A DNA stretch of 64,000 nt, from assembly GCA_030407315.1 (NCBI GenBank), contig JALQPE010000110.1, positions 1-64,000 on the forward strand, in the 5' to 3' direction. Below, piece after piece: positions 23,427 to 34,476 of this stretch. Positions within the stretch are counted from its first letter, which is position 1, and each line of letters begins with the position of its first letter. The notes beneath the pieces are model-generated. The model saw only the letters and a list, made by a program, of their open reading frames with translations. It had not been told where the DNA came from and ran no database searches. A program made the translations under genes and the position numbers. The stretch comes from Asparagopsis taxiformis. Taxonomy: Eukaryota; Rhodophyta; Florideophyceae; Bonnemaisoniales; Bonnemaisoniaceae.

Positions 23427-26246
23427 ATGGGAGACCAGGGTCCTACAGCGGTTGCACTTCAGTTGGACTCTCACACAGCATTACTAGCTTTCCATCGCAG
23501 TATTGTGTCAGAGGCGAATGATCCTTCTGCTCTGCACATTTTCCAACACAGAAACGCACTCTTCTCTGTGCATGGAAGTGAAAATGTTTCTCTCGCCATC
23601 CGGCTCAATGTTGAAGATTTTCGCACCGTCTCCGAGCTACCTCCATGTCCACCTATCGCCGTAGCTCCATTACAGACCATATATTTTTCAGCTCAAACAG
23701 CTCAGAACCTTGCTAGAACTGCCCTTTTTACCGCTGGAAAGAGAATTCGCGTATTTGACGTCGGATCTGACGGCCGAGCCATTTCTCGATGCCAAGGAAG
23801 TCCAGGAAATATGAGCTCCCTCGAAGAATGTTTCTTTGACCAAGGCCAAGACACTACTCTGCCAGGGCAAAAAAATTTGGAAGATGGTGTAGTGATGACT
23901 GTCAAAATTTCTTCGGCTAAATCCCTCACACAATTGGGTGTTTGTACATGGGATGCTTCGGCTCGCACTCTGGCTGTCACTCACTCCTATGAAGATGATG
24001 TGTTCTCAAACCTTGAAGGATTTCTTGTGGCTACAAATACGCGAGAGGTTATATTTTGTGAATCAGACGTCTCAGAGTTTGAGAAAGCAAAAATCTTAGA
24101 TGTTGTCGAGAAATGTGGCGTGGCAATGACTCTTGTCGATAAGAAGCAGTTCACAACGTCTAATGTCGGGACAGATCTTCAACGCCTCGTAGGCTCTCAG
24201 TTATCTACTGCACACATCATGGACAACAACATCATGGTTTCCGCCATTGGCGCTTTGCTGAACTATGGGAAACTAACAGTTGATTCGCAGCTCGAAGGCA
24301 AAGTCACTATTGCTGAAATGAGGGGAGATACCTACATGAAGCTTGACAATGCGGTTATGCGTGCCTTGAACATTTTGCCGTTCCGGGCGATGGCGGGAAG
24401 AAAGGTTCCCTTTATGGGTTGATGAATTGTACGAAAAAACTCCATGGGATCTCGTCTTCTTCGAAGGTGGCTGTCACAGCCATTGCAAAGCGTTGAGGAG
24501 ATAAACGCTAGGCTGGATATTACAACAGCTTTTGTTGATGGAAATGATTGCTGCAGGGCCATTAGAGATGATCATTTGAATTTGATGCCAGATATCAACT
24601 GGATTTGTCGCAAGTTTACGAAAAACAATGTTCGAAAGCATCTTTGCAAGATGTTGTGAGATTATATCAATGTTCCGTTCGGCTTCCACTAATTTCAGCG
24701 ACTCTAAAAACCGGAGGTAATGCAAAGGTTGCTCAGCGTTTTTCGGCTCCAATCAAAGCATTGGCAACTGAGTTGAGGAATTTTGAAGCTCTCGTGGAGA
24801 CTACGATTGACCTGGATCAGATCGAAAATGGTGAATTTGTCATAAGTCCAGTCGTAGATACCGAGCTGCAAAGATTGCGAGAACAACAGGATTCTATTAT
24901 ATCTGATATCAATGATGAATATTCATCCGTTTGCAGATCCATCTCTGGATTGAAGGGCGATGTTATGAAACTGGAACGCAAGGATAATTTGGGCTACATT
25001 TTCAGACTTACTCGAAAAGAAGAGAAGCTAATCCGAGGTAAGAGGCAATTCACAGTCCTTGAAACTCGCAAAGATGGTGTGAGGTTCCAGAGTGGTGGCC
25101 TTCGCCGGCTGTCTGAATCCTACCAAGAAATTGCAGATGAATATATCGAGAAAGAGAGCGAAATACGGCTGAAAACTCTAGCAGTTGCCGGCACGTACGT
25201 AGAGGTGTTCCAGGAGGTTGCAGCCCTGCTTGCGGAGTTGGATGTTCTCTGCGCATTTGCGACACTTGCAGTTGAGTCCCGTTCTCCGTACGTTCGCCCC
25301 ATCATCACCCCATCAGGTTCCGGACTGGTTTTGAAGCAAGCCAGACATCCCATTGTAGAAGAAAACATGCAGGACGGTGTGGAATTCATTGCAAATGACT
25401 TGTGTTTGTCTCGCCGAAGCAGTACAGCGGAAGCAGAGAACAAAGGAGGTTCACTTCTTCTAGTCACAGGCCCAAATATGGGAGGGAAGTCGACATACAT
25501 ACGGTCTGCTGGCCTTCTGACATTAATGGCTCATGTTGGAGCATTTGTACCGGCTATGGAAGCTTCTGTACCAATCACAGATCGAATATTTGCTCGTGTG
25601 GGTGCTGGTGACAATCAGCACCGAGCTATATCGACTTTCATGTCTGAAATGTTGGAGACAGCAGCAATTTTGCGGTCTGCAACATCTAAATCGCTTGTAA
25701 TCATTGATGAACTTGGTCGGGGAACTGGAACAATGGACGGATATGGATTGGCATTCGCTATCAGCAAAACACATTGTCACAAGAATACAATGTGCGTGTC
25801 TGTTCGCGACCCATTTCTTTGAATTAACAGCATTAGCAGATAATGTTCCATTCGTGCGCAATGTTCACGTTGGGGCCATAACGGATCCAAGGAATAGCAA
25901 GCTTACGTTTTTGTATGAAGTGAAAGCGGGAGCTTGTGATGAGAGTTTTGGTGTCGACGTCGCTGAAATGGCTCATTTTCCGGCGTCAGTGGTTGAAGCT
26001 GCAAAGAGGAAGGCTTTAGAGCTGGAGAATAGTGATATTCCCACGAAGAAACTGAAAACCGCTCAATTTTCGGAAGATGAGATGTCCGCCGGTGTGAAAC
26101 TGATGTCCGACTATATTGCGACTCTACGGAAGCTCCCTTTGCGGGCTGATGATGGTAGGGTTGCTGTTATTCAGGCACGCACACTGCGGGACGGAGTCAG
26201 GGCTGAGAACAATGGGTATTTGACAGCTTTGTTAGCCAAGCAATAG
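23427..26246 (+). CDS. MSH2: DNA mismatch repair protein MSH2 (four apparent single-base frameshifts)
   Basis: MutS-family ATPase that pairs with MSH6 or MSH3 to recognise mismatches in nuclear DNA. The ATG at 23427 lies in gccATGg. About 940 codons, close to the usual MSH2 length. Visible in order: the mismatch-binding N-terminal region; the connector (GVCTWDASARTLAVTH); the lever entry YMKLDNAVMRALNILP; the clamp; then the ATPase with Walker A TGPNMGGKSTYIR, the signature ARVGAGD followed by STFMSEMLETAAILRSAT, and Walker B SLVIIDELGRGTG. MutS proteins usually have ST or similar after GRGT, so GTMDGYG is slightly divergent. The frame changes at about 24384 (G run), 24435, 24622 and 25767 (all A runs), and net phase is restored. 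All four lie in homopolymers and everything around them is well conserved, so I favour assembly error over a pseudogene. Confidence 0.9.
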
Positions 26247-26547
26247 GCTTGTGTTTCGCATTCTGGCGTACACAGTAGGACACGAATGTAGATGAGGGAG
26301 CTTATGAGAAAATTATTATTTGTCTAGGTGGTATCGATTTCATTACAACCATGTCAGCCTATGGATATCAAGGCATCGACTCGATGGTTTGCCTCGACGG
26401 GATCGAAACTCTAGCAACCGCAAGTTTTTCTAGGCAACTTGTCCAACCAAAATGCCGACTGGATCAAGATCGTCGGAAACACCTAACACTGCTAAAACCC
26501 AACTGAGTCAATCTTGTTGTGCTGCACAACTAATCCAACATCACTGT
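26247..26547. other. Convergent intergenic spacer
   Basis: About 300 bases between the stops of MSH2 and the - strand oxidoreductase gene. It would hold both 3' ends; no other feature is visible. Confidence 0.6.
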
Positions 26548-28452
26548 TCATTCTACCACTCCAGATAAAGCGGCTAGATTGTCGGCACGAGCCATTTCCG
26601 CAGCAGCACGAACCAGATCTGCACCCTTCTCGGCAACCATCATGGTAGGCGCACCTGACTGCCCACCCGGAAGCGTGGGCATTACGGAAGAGTCAATGAC
26701 ACGAAGCCCTCTAACACCTTTCACACGCAGTTCTGCATCTACAACAGCATCATCACTAGACCCCATCCGGCACGTGCCAACCATTGCATTTGCAGTATGA
26801 CATGTGCCGCGCACGTAGTTCGCCAGATCATCATCTGTCGTTTTATCAGAGCCTGGATACAACTCTGTGCCGCGATACTGGGCGAATTCGTCGCTCTCAG
26901 CGATATTCCTGCACAGTTTCAAGCCTTGTATCAAAGTTTTCATGTCCTGCTCGTGGGACATCCAATTGGCATGTATGCGCATACTATCACGGACATCTGT
27001 AGACCTAAGATCCACATAGCCCCGGGAAAGCGGACGTGCAACTACTGATTGCAAAGTGAACCCAGCGGGTCGATTGGACTTGTTTTCAAGATATGCACCA
27101 GCGTTGGCAAAGTCAGAGAGTGAATGATATGGATCTGGCTCAGATACGAAAGGAATGAATCGCATTTGCAGATCACACGACTCAAAGGATGGGTCAGTCC
27201 GAACAAATCCGCCGGCTTCACACATCGGAGATGTAAGCGGGCCCTTGCCCCTAAAAATGTAGTTGAGCAAAGTACCAAGATTTTTTCCAGTGCGCTCAGT
27301 GTAGAAAACTGAAGAACGCTTCTTATCCTGTTGAGGCTTTTGAGACTCGTAACTCAACATTGCTGCAGGATGATCTTGAAGATTTTGCCCAACGGCCGGT
27401 ACATCAGCAACAACGGATATTCCATGGCTCTTTAGGTGTTCAGCTGGGCCGATGCCAGAAAGCATAAGCAGTTGCGGACTTGCATATACACCGCCAGACA
27501 GGATAATCTCACGAGTGGATTTGGCAATGCAACGGCGCCCATTTGAATCTATGAAGGAGACAGATGTAGCGACCGGTCCAGCTGGCGAATTTGAAAATTG
27601 AAGGCGTTCGACAATGGCACCGGTTTGAACAGTAAGGTTGCGGCGCGTCCTCGCAGGGCGCAGGTATGAGGTTGCAGGCGATTCTCGACATCCAGCGCGT
27701 TGGGTGACCTGGAATGCGCCTACGCCATCCTGGTCTCGTGACCAATCGTTAAAGTCTGGATTAGCGGGTAGGCCAGATTCTTTCGCTGCTTTAATGAATG
27801 CAGCAGACATTGGGTTGAGACGAGCGAGGTCTGACACGGATAGAGGGCCATCGAAACCATGAGTGGCAGGATCATCTCGGCGAGATTGTTGCGCCTCTGA
27901 TTTGCGGAAGTACGGAAGAACGTCTTCTGGTCCCCAGCCAGTAGCGCCAGACTCGGTCCATGCCAAGTAATCCGCAGGATGACCTCGATGATACAACATT
28001 ACGGATATAGCATGAGAGCCTCCGAGAAGCTTTCCGCGCGGAAAATAGAGGCGGCGAGATTCCAGGTTTGGTTCGGGCTCTGTGACGAAGGCCCAGTCGT
28101 TTTGCGATCCCAGGAGATAAGGGAAGCCGAGGGGGACAGAAAGATAGAAGGAATCAGAAGGCTGCCCCGCTTCGAGAAGAAGGACGGAATGGGATGAATT
28201 TTCTGTAAGACGATTTGCTAGCACGCACCCAGCTGCTCCACCTCCAACAATAATGTAATCATAGGTGCGGGATGGAAGAGATGCGGTCGTTGGCATTTGT
28301 TGCAATGCATCGGCTGGAGCAGCCATGCGAACGTTGGCGCGTCGTGATACATTTGCTTTCGGCAGAGGGGGTAGCTTGGAAATAGTTGGAGATTGGGTTG
28401 AAAGGGGAAGTGGACAAGAAGGGAGAAAGTTGAGAAGGTGCGAGGCGTGCAT
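26548..28452 (-). CDS. FAP: GMC oxidoreductase, predicted fatty acid photodecarboxylase
   Basis: 634 residues from the ATG at 28452 (MHASHLLNFL). A longer frame begins only with GTG. The N-terminus is Ser/Pro/Arg-rich with few acidic residues, compatible with a plastid transit peptide. FAD-binding motif YDYIIVGGGAAGCVLANRL at about residues 64-82, GMC signature KLLGGSHAISVMLYHRG, and the C-terminal block HTANAMVGTCRMG and PGGQSGAP. In Chlorella photodecarboxylase two residues, Cys432 and Arg451, are essential. Here a Cys lies in TSPMCEAGGFVRT (about residue 411) and an Arg in LQMRFIP (about residue 431), in matching surroundings, whereas bacterial choline dehydrogenases have Phe and His there. 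Known reaction of the family: light-driven decarboxylation of free fatty acids to alkanes or alkenes. Function here is inferred; a non-photochemical GMC oxidase remains possible. Confidence 0.75.
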   Translation of the reverse strand: MHASHLLNFLPSCPLPLSTQSPTISKLPPLPKANVSRRANVRMAAPADALQQMPTTASLPSRTYDYIIVGGGAAGCVLANRLTENSSHSVLLLEAGQPSDSFYLSVPLGFPYLLGSQNDWAFVTEPEPNLESRRLYFPRGKLLGGSHAISVMLYHRGHPADYLAWTESGATGWGPEDVLPYFRKSEAQQSRRDDPATHGFDGPLSVSDLARLNPMSAAFIKAAKESGLPANPDFNDWSRDQDGVGAFQVTQRAGCRESPATSYLRPARTRRNLTVQTGAIVERLQFSNSPAGPVATSVSFIDSNGRRCIAKSTREIILSGGVYASPQLLMLSGIGPAEHLKSHGISVVADVPAVGQNLQDHPAAMLSYESQKPQQDKKRSSVFYTERTGKNLGTLLNYIFRGKGPLTSPMCEAGGFVRTDPSFESCDLQMRFIPFVSEPDPYHSLSDFANAGAYLENKSNRPAGFTLQSVVARPLSRGYVDLRSTDVRDSMRIHANWMSHEQDMKTLIQGLKLCRNIAESDEFAQYRGTELYPGSDKTTDDDLANYVRGTCHTANAMVGTCRMGSSDDAVVDAELRVKGVRGLRVIDSSVMPTLPGGQSGAPTMMVAEKGADLVRAAAEMARADNLAALSGVVE

Positions 28453-28984
28453 GTTGGTTGACGAATGTCGCACAGACGACACAACGATGAGAGCTGCGAC
28501 ACTGATCAGATCGCATCCAAGGTAATTTGAATCGAATCACATTTGAAGTAAATGACCTGAACACGAGATCAGGAAGAGGGTATCCATATGAGATCGTCAT
28601 TGGAAACGCTTGAAAATTATTGGTCCACTTGTCCAGCACATTGTGGTTAAATATTTTAAAATGTTTGAAATATATTTTGGAAAAGTTTACACATACACAT
28701 GATTGGCTACAGAAACCGTGAAACATACTGGACATGTTGGGCTACATGCAAGTGAGCAAGTCGCCCGCCCATTCATTCGCCTTTCCACGCGTCATTCTAA
28801 CTCGCTAAGCCGTTTCTTACCCGATCCTTAGTCACAGCATCCAACTCTGTGTTTCATCCGCAGCGGCTGCCGAGCGACTTTTTTCCAACTACATCACAGA
28901 CCATCGCGTCCGCATTCGCAGTGCCTGCCGTAGCTGACAACCGTTTCCCAAATCCTGTCGCCGCCGCAGCAGCCGGCGGCGCCC
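28453..28984. other. Divergent promoter region
   Basis: About 530 bases between the oxidoreductase and ubiquitin-protease starts. T/A-rich near 28620-28700 on the oxidoreductase side. No individual promoter motif can be assigned with confidence. Confidence 0.45.
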
Positions 28985-30397
28985 ATGGGCCCCGACGCCT
29001 CTGCGGGCACTCGCACCGCCTCTCTGCGTCTCAAGCTCCCGCGCGCCGCCACCCCACCTTCGACTCCTCCAAGTACTACTACGCCAGACCCACTTATCAA
29101 CCCCGACTCTGCTGACCCAGCCGCTTATTCGTACAATCCTCCACCGCCAGGTTTGTTTAACCTCGGCAACACTTGCTACCTCAACTCGGTCGTCCAAGTG
29201 CTCTATCACATGCCTGACTTTCGACGAACAATTTTGATACATACTCCCGGCCAATCGGCAGACCCTTTTGCTGCTGAACTTACCCATGCATTACGACACG
29301 TATTCACCCTCCTCGACGACGCTCATGCAGCTGCCCGAACAGCGTCAAACAACCCAGATGAGCAGGTGCTAGACGGTTCTGCACCCAAAGAGCCATTAAC
29401 AGATGCTAATGGTGATCTAATCTTACGAGACGGTATAGACTATATTGCGCCGCAGGACATTATTAACTTGCTTCGAGATCAAGATCGTTGCGTAGAGTTT
29501 GATGCCCGCGGTCAACAGGATGCCCACGAATTTCTTAGATTTCTGCTGGACAAAGTGAACGACTGTCTGCAGTATCCAGACAATTCCTCAGCACAGTCAA
29601 ATGGACATCGTACAAATGGGTTATCGTCTTGTTCAATAGCCGATCCGGACCCGTCTCTGCCTTTGCGTCATGTTTGTATATCGAAAGAGGGTTCGCCAGT
29701 CGCTAAGCGCCGGCGTCGCGAAGCAGGGGATGATTCGCGTTATGCGGCGCAAGCATACCGGAAGGATCTCATTCCTTTACTATTTCAGGGAAAGGCGGTG
29801 ACAGCAACACGATGCTCAGAATGCGAGTCACGAACGGAAAGAGCGGAATGCTTTCTAGATGTATCATTGCCTGTAGAGGCCGGCAAAACGCTGTCATGGG
29901 CATTGTCTTCGCAAGGAGCGGCAGAGACATTACTGGGCACTAACAAATATGCGTGCTCGTTTTGTAATACTTATATGGAAGCAAAGAGGTGGTGGCAAAT
30001 GGCGCAGTTACCGCCCGTGCTGACGGTGCATCTGAAGCTTTTTGCGTTTGGTGCGCGGCGAGCCGGCGGTGGTAAAGTGTCGGTTGCTATGCCATGTCCA
30101 CTACGGATGCGTCTACGCGAATGGTGTACCCCGGACTGTCAAGAACGTGACGACGAGTACCGATTAACAGCGGTGATAGTTCACGAAGGTACTGCAGCGT
30201 CTTCTGGTCATTATTACTCGTACATCTTCCTAGAGGAGGAGCAGCAATGGTATTGTTTCGATGATTCATACGTGAGTTCGGTATCGGAAGTTGAGATGAG
30301 GGAACGATTGTTCACATCAGTCAAGTCGCGTCGCACAGCTTATTTACTGTTTTATACGCATGAACGACGTGACCTTATCGAGACGCGTGAAGCATAG
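28985..30397 (+). CDS. Ubiquitin-specific protease (USP/UBP family deubiquitinase)
   Basis: 470 residues from the ATG at 28985 (cccATGg), uninterrupted. The Cys box reads PPPGLFNLGNTCYLNSVVQV, with the catalytic Cys near residue 64. A QQDAHEFLRFLLDKV block follows, then paired CxxC motifs (CSEC near residue 280 and CSFC near 323) that form the usual USP zinc-binding finger. The His box has SSGHYYSY near residue 408 and then WYCFDDSYV with the Asp/Asn position. It therefore keeps the full catalytic set and should remove ubiquitin from proteins in the cytosol or nucleus. The first 45 residues are Pro/Ser/Thr-rich and probably disordered. Which USP subfamily it belongs to cannot be told from motifs. 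Confidence 0.9.
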   Translation: MGPDASAGTRTASLRLKLPRAATPPSTPPSTTTPDPLINPDSADPAAYSYNPPPPGLFNLGNTCYLNSVVQVLYHMPDFRRTILIHTPGQSADPFAAELTHALRHVFTLLDDAHAAARTASNNPDEQVLDGSAPKEPLTDANGDLILRDGIDYIAPQDIINLLRDQDRCVEFDARGQQDAHEFLRFLLDKVNDCLQYPDNSSAQSNGHRTNGLSSCSIADPDPSLPLRHVCISKEGSPVAKRRRREAGDDSRYAAQAYRKDLIPLLFQGKAVTATRCSECESRTERAECFLDVSLPVEAGKTLSWALSSQGAAETLLGTNKYACSFCNTYMEAKRWWQMAQLPPVLTVHLKLFAFGARRAGGGKVSVAMPCPLRMRLREWCTPDCQERDDEYRLTAVIVHEGTAASSGHYYSYIFLEEEQQWYCFDDSYVSSVSEVEMRERLFTSVKSRRTAYLLFYTHERRDLIETREA

Positions 30398-30581
30398 CGT
30401 CCGCTGGTAAAAGAGACAGCCAGTTGTATGTACATTGTGTAAAGCTCTATTTTTAACTTGTCGGCGACCAATGAAGTGTTGATTTAGTAGCCGTTGAAAA
30501 TCGATTTTGTATTTTTGTTTCCCGTAGACTCGCCGCCATCTCTCATGATATTCGCCTGGCGGTGTTCCTTTCCGAACAAAC

Positions 30582-31558
30582 ATGAGCGCACACGGCTTAC
30601 TTCGTTTACCCGCATTCCTCAAGTTGTTCATCCAATCAATTAGAGATGAGCAAACGCATCGATTGGAAGAAAAGCCATCATTGATCAATCCAGAACTCAC
30701 GATCAACGATTTCATTACGGCGTTGTACGTTGCCGTATTTCTGTTCATCCTACGGGTTGTCTTGCAACAACGACTATGCAAATGGCTCTTCAAAAAGTTT
30801 CCCCGAAAGAAACAGAAGAAGCTGTCCGAAAATCTGTTCTACTCGGTCTACTATATGGTATCGTTCGCATTCTTCCTCAATAGAGTACTACCAAATGCTC
30901 AATGGCACGTCGATCTTCTATCAAACGAAGCAAACCTTGTGAGACAGCTCGTGTACCCATTTCCAGCCGAAATGAACACATTGGAACATTTTTACTACAG
31001 TCAAGCTGCAGGCTTCTATTTGTCTGCTGTTATATTTTTGTTCCTCTTCGACAGCCGTCGAGCAGACTTTTCTGAATTGGTTCTGCATCATATAGTGACC
31101 ATTGGATTGGTAGCTGTCAGCTATGTCTACAGTTACGTCCGTTTCGGTGTCGTAGTTATTGCACTACATGATGTCGGCGACATTTTGCTCTACTTTGCCA
31201 AATTTCTTCACTACCTTGGACTAGCTGGATGGGATACAATGGTGTTTGCGGTATTTGCAGTGACCTTCTACATTACGCGTTTAGTAATGTTTTCGCGTCT
31301 TGTACATTCAATTTGTTTGGGGACGCTACAGACAGTTGTTGAGGAATCTTCGTTTAACAGATGGGCCGGTTCTACGAGACCTATCTGATCCACTATTTGT
31401 TTTTCGTCATATTCCTTGGGACCTTGTTGGTGCTGCACTGCTTCTGGTTTGCACTCATATTGCGCATGATCTATCGGGAGGTTGTTCTCAATAAGAAGGT
31501 GTCTGATGAAGGGGATATTCGCAGTGATGATGAAGACAGCGATGAAGACGTCAATTAA
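30582..31558 (+). CDS. Ceramide synthase-like TLC-domain protein (LAG1 family), one apparent frameshift
   Basis: ATG at 30582 (acATGagc). Several hydrophobic segments and the Lag1p motif region containing LHHIVTIGLVAVSY and ALHDVGDILLYFAKFLHY, where the paired His and the Asp-Asp-type positions are catalytic in the family. Such enzymes N-acylate sphingoid bases in the endoplasmic reticulum membrane. The first frame ends early at 31388. The next frame gives the expected last membrane helix (LLVLHCFWFALILRMIYR) and an acidic tail ending DSDEDVN at 31558. Adding one A in the tttaac run near 31354 restores the frame, so a one-base assembly loss is likely. Total about 325 residues. No introns are seen; a 26-base GT-AG alternative at this spot is too short to believe. 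Confidence 0.8.
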
Positions 31559-31787
31559 CGCCAATTTTCGAAAGTCAAAAAACCAAAAAACATACGCCGG
31601 CTTTTTTGAATTTTTAAAAGTAAATAATTATCCATAAGTGCAAGCCATCCGCGGACAGAATGGATGTCGAGAATATGAGCACGTAAATAGCTGCGTCATT
31701 GTTGGCACCTTGAACCACTACAGACTAATTCCAGCCCGTCGCTCACATTCAACCCCAATTGCGCACTGCCACCCTACGAGACTCACC

Positions 31788-32543
31788 ATGCCGCGAGCAG
31801 TCGTGTCCGATTCCGATAACGACGACGATGTCTTCATCAAGCAGCCTACCAATATTCGTTCCATGTACTCCGTTCTCGACAACGACATTCAGGATTCCGT
31901 GTCTGACGAAGACAACAGCAGTGACGAAGAACAGCAAACTCCATTGAGCAACCACAAACGAAACAAGCCTACAAAGCGCGGCCGCGGCCGACCTCCATCC
32001 GCCAAAAAGCCGAAACCGCCACCGAATCCACCACCAGTAGACGATGGCATTATTCATATTTCGTCGGACGACGATATTTCATCATCTCCGATATTCTCCA
32101 CACCAGACACGCGCGACCAGGCTGCCGCGAGAGCTCTTGCTCGTGCAGAAGCTGTGCTACAAAACGCCAAGGAAAGTCACATTGTGGCTGAAGCAGATGC
32201 TATCGTTCGCCGCGACGCACTTGCAGAACGTGCGCGTGAGGTTGCGAAGAGGTGGCAGCAACAGGAGCAGCAAACTACTACACCTGCCAGACCGGTTGCT
32301 AGTGCCAATGATACGCCAATTATGCTAAAAGTTCGTGCGCCTGGACATACGCTAAAGATGAGAATTCGCACAAACGATCCTCTAAAGAAAATGTTGGAGC
32401 CATTTTGTAAAAAGTTTGGACTGGACGTTGCGGCTGCCGTCATGGAGGTCGATGGAGAACAAGTTGACGACATGGACACAGCTGCAACATATGACCTCAC
32501 GGACAATGAGATGGTAGATATCCGAATTTTGAGCCGAAGATAA
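31788..32543 (+). CDS. SUMO-like-domain protein, Rad60/Esc2/NIP45-like
   Basis: 251 residues from the ATG at 31788 (accATGccg); the frame is open upstream but that part looks non-coding. The N-terminus is acidic with DSDNDDDVFI, then a basic KRGRGRPPSAKKPK segment resembling an AT-hook, then a second acidic IHISSDDDIS stretch that looks like a SUMO-interacting motif. Next come a predicted helical segment rich in Ala, Arg and Glu and a C-terminal ubiquitin fold (LKVRAPGHTLKMRI to DNEMVDIRIL) typical of Rad60 SUMO-like domains. It ends without a processable Gly-Gly. Relatives act in SUMO-dependent genome stability. Its stop is only 35 bases from the stop of the - strand protease gene. Confidence 0.65.
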   Translation: MPRAVVSDSDNDDDVFIKQPTNIRSMYSVLDNDIQDSVSDEDNSSDEEQQTPLSNHKRNKPTKRGRGRPPSAKKPKPPPNPPPVDDGIIHISSDDDISSSPIFSTPDTRDQAAARALARAEAVLQNAKESHIVAEADAIVRRDALAERAREVAKRWQQQEQQTTTPARPVASANDTPIMLKVRAPGHTLKMRIRTNDPLKKMLEPFCKKFGLDVAAAVMEVDGEQVDDMDTAATYDLTDNEMVDIRILSRR

Positions 32544-32578
32544 ACCCATCTCAGCTCAGCTTCATTTTACTCTTGACA

Positions 32579-34476
32579 TTATATTTCCGACTTGGATTGC
32601 GATGTGAATTCTGCACCGAACGAACGAGCCGCTGGTATGCAATGAGTGCTCAACGTCGACTGTTCCTCGTCTATGGCTGCCTGTCGATCAAGGATCAATA
32701 TGTTCATATTATCAAGTTCAAACTGCAAAAATTCCGTATCCGGCGAGCATCCATCGATCAGATCGGCGAGATGCTTGAGGCTATTCACTTCAGCGCCGTT
32801 GACTCGTTTCAAGATGATAACATCGCTTCCGCCTTCTTCCTCATAACCGCTAGTCGTTTCCGTCGCAAGTACTTGAGCTAAGACAACAATTTCCGATCGT
32901 CCAGCCCTCGTTTTCGTCCCTCTGTAATATTCATCAATTAGTCGAACAGGTGCTTCCAAAATCCAGTTTTGACCGTAAACTGCACGAAGAAACGGTTCGC
33001 TCAATACTTGAAAGAGTAGCCCTCCAAATAGGACATATTCAGGTTGCCTTCTATGTTGCTGAGCGTCGTGCACACTTACTAACCGATCATCTGCCATGCT
33101 CGGTAGCAAATAGGAGTCTTCATGAATCTCACCGTCTCTCAGGAAGGTTACAGCCATTGAGGCATAAGAAAATTTGCTGGTAACCATAAAATTCAAACCA
33201 ATTCGCTCCCCGGAACGAAAAGGAACTGTTCCTGCGTTCGATACAGATATACCATCAACATGTGTGATAATATCCCCCTTCCTCAAAACTCGTGCAGCGT
33301 CCGACGTTTCAGAAACCCATTTGACTAGAATACCAGATTCGTTTGGTTTCATCCCGAGTGCACGACGCAAGGCCTTACTTTCCATACGCTGCCATCGGAA
33401 ACCACATGTTGGGAAGCCAGTGTACTGCTTATGTCGTTCAATATCGTCCAGAAAATGTTCTACAATACGATATGGAATGAAATAGCCAACAGAATCTGCT
33501 TGACCTGGATCCACACTTTGGAAAGCGATGCCTGTGTTCGAAATGAACCATGAAGAATAAAGTCAGAGGTTGCATAGGGATTGTTGGCCTGTGTGTAGAC
33601 GAATTTCATGATTAGAATCGTACCTATGACTTGGTGGCTCTCGTTGATAACCGGTCCGCCGCTATTCCCAGGGTTGATCTGCATCGAGTAAGAGAGGAAT
33701 GAATTCTGGTTAGCGAACATGATTTGAAGTGATTTCATTCATGACGACAAGTCTCGTATCCTTAAACTTACAGCTGCATCAATTTGAACGGCCAACAACT
33801 CCCCCTGTCCGTGCACATAATGCTGCATCTCAACCCTACTCGAGACACCGGCAGTGACACTGATTTGATTTCCAGGACTGGGGTAACCTATAACCATGAC
33901 GGGGTCCTGCAAATGTGGCAATGGGCCCGGAGAAAGAAAGGGTATCCGCTCAATATCGTCTTCGCTGCTTTGTAGCTCATGATTTTCAAAGTCCTCCCAG
34001 AACTCTTCGCTGTCAACACTAAGGAGAGCAATATCACATTCATTTCCAATGGCGACAACTTTTGCTGGATACTTTGTGTCGGAATAGCGCTTCTTGACCA
34101 TAACCATTGTATGATGTTCGACTGAGTGAGCATTTGTTAGTATTTGACGATTTTCAATTATGAAAGCTGATGAAGTGCTCTGGCGCTGAGCTGTCATTGC
34201 CCACGGCAGCTCGTAGTTTGGTTCGCAGTGAATGCAGTATACCTTGAGGACGCAGTCGAGGATGGATTCATAGCCATGCGAACTGCGCTGAGATTCACGA
34301 AATGTGGCTGGGCCGTTTCGCGAAGAAAGCGAAGATGACACATTTGTATGGACTCTTGGTTGGGAATAGGCCGATGGTCTTAAACGGCGACGGAAGCATG
34401 GCGACTGGTTGCGCCAGTGCGAATGAGATTTGAAAAATGTTTGATTAATAGAAACGGTGACAAATGCTGGGACCAT
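32579..34476 (-). CDS. HtrA/Deg serine protease, DEG9/DEG10-like, three exons
   Basis: 570 residues after splicing: exon 1 34476-33772, exon 2 33678-33624 (only 55 bases), exon 3 33531-32579, with GT-AG introns of 93 and 92 bases. The catalytic triad is visible: His in LTNAHSVEHH (about 117), Asp in ECDIALLSV (about 148) and Ser in INPGNSGGP (about 241). The sequence around it (KRYSDTKYPAKVVAIG, QIDAA before the first intron, GYFIPYRIVEHF, KQYTGFPTCGFRWQ, GTVPFRSGERIG) follows plant DEG9 and DEG10 closely, including the PDZ part and the final THCIPAARS. Plant DEG9 is nuclear and DEG10 mitochondrial. The Arg/Ser-rich first 50 residues could be a mitochondrial presequence, but this is not decisive. 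The intron before exon 2 separates the Asp exon from the catalytic-Ser exon. Confidence 0.9.

Noticed and set aside
31330..31355. 26-base GT-AG intron in the ceramide synthase gene
   Set aside because: Too short for a spliceosomal intron; a lost A in an A run explains the frame change better.
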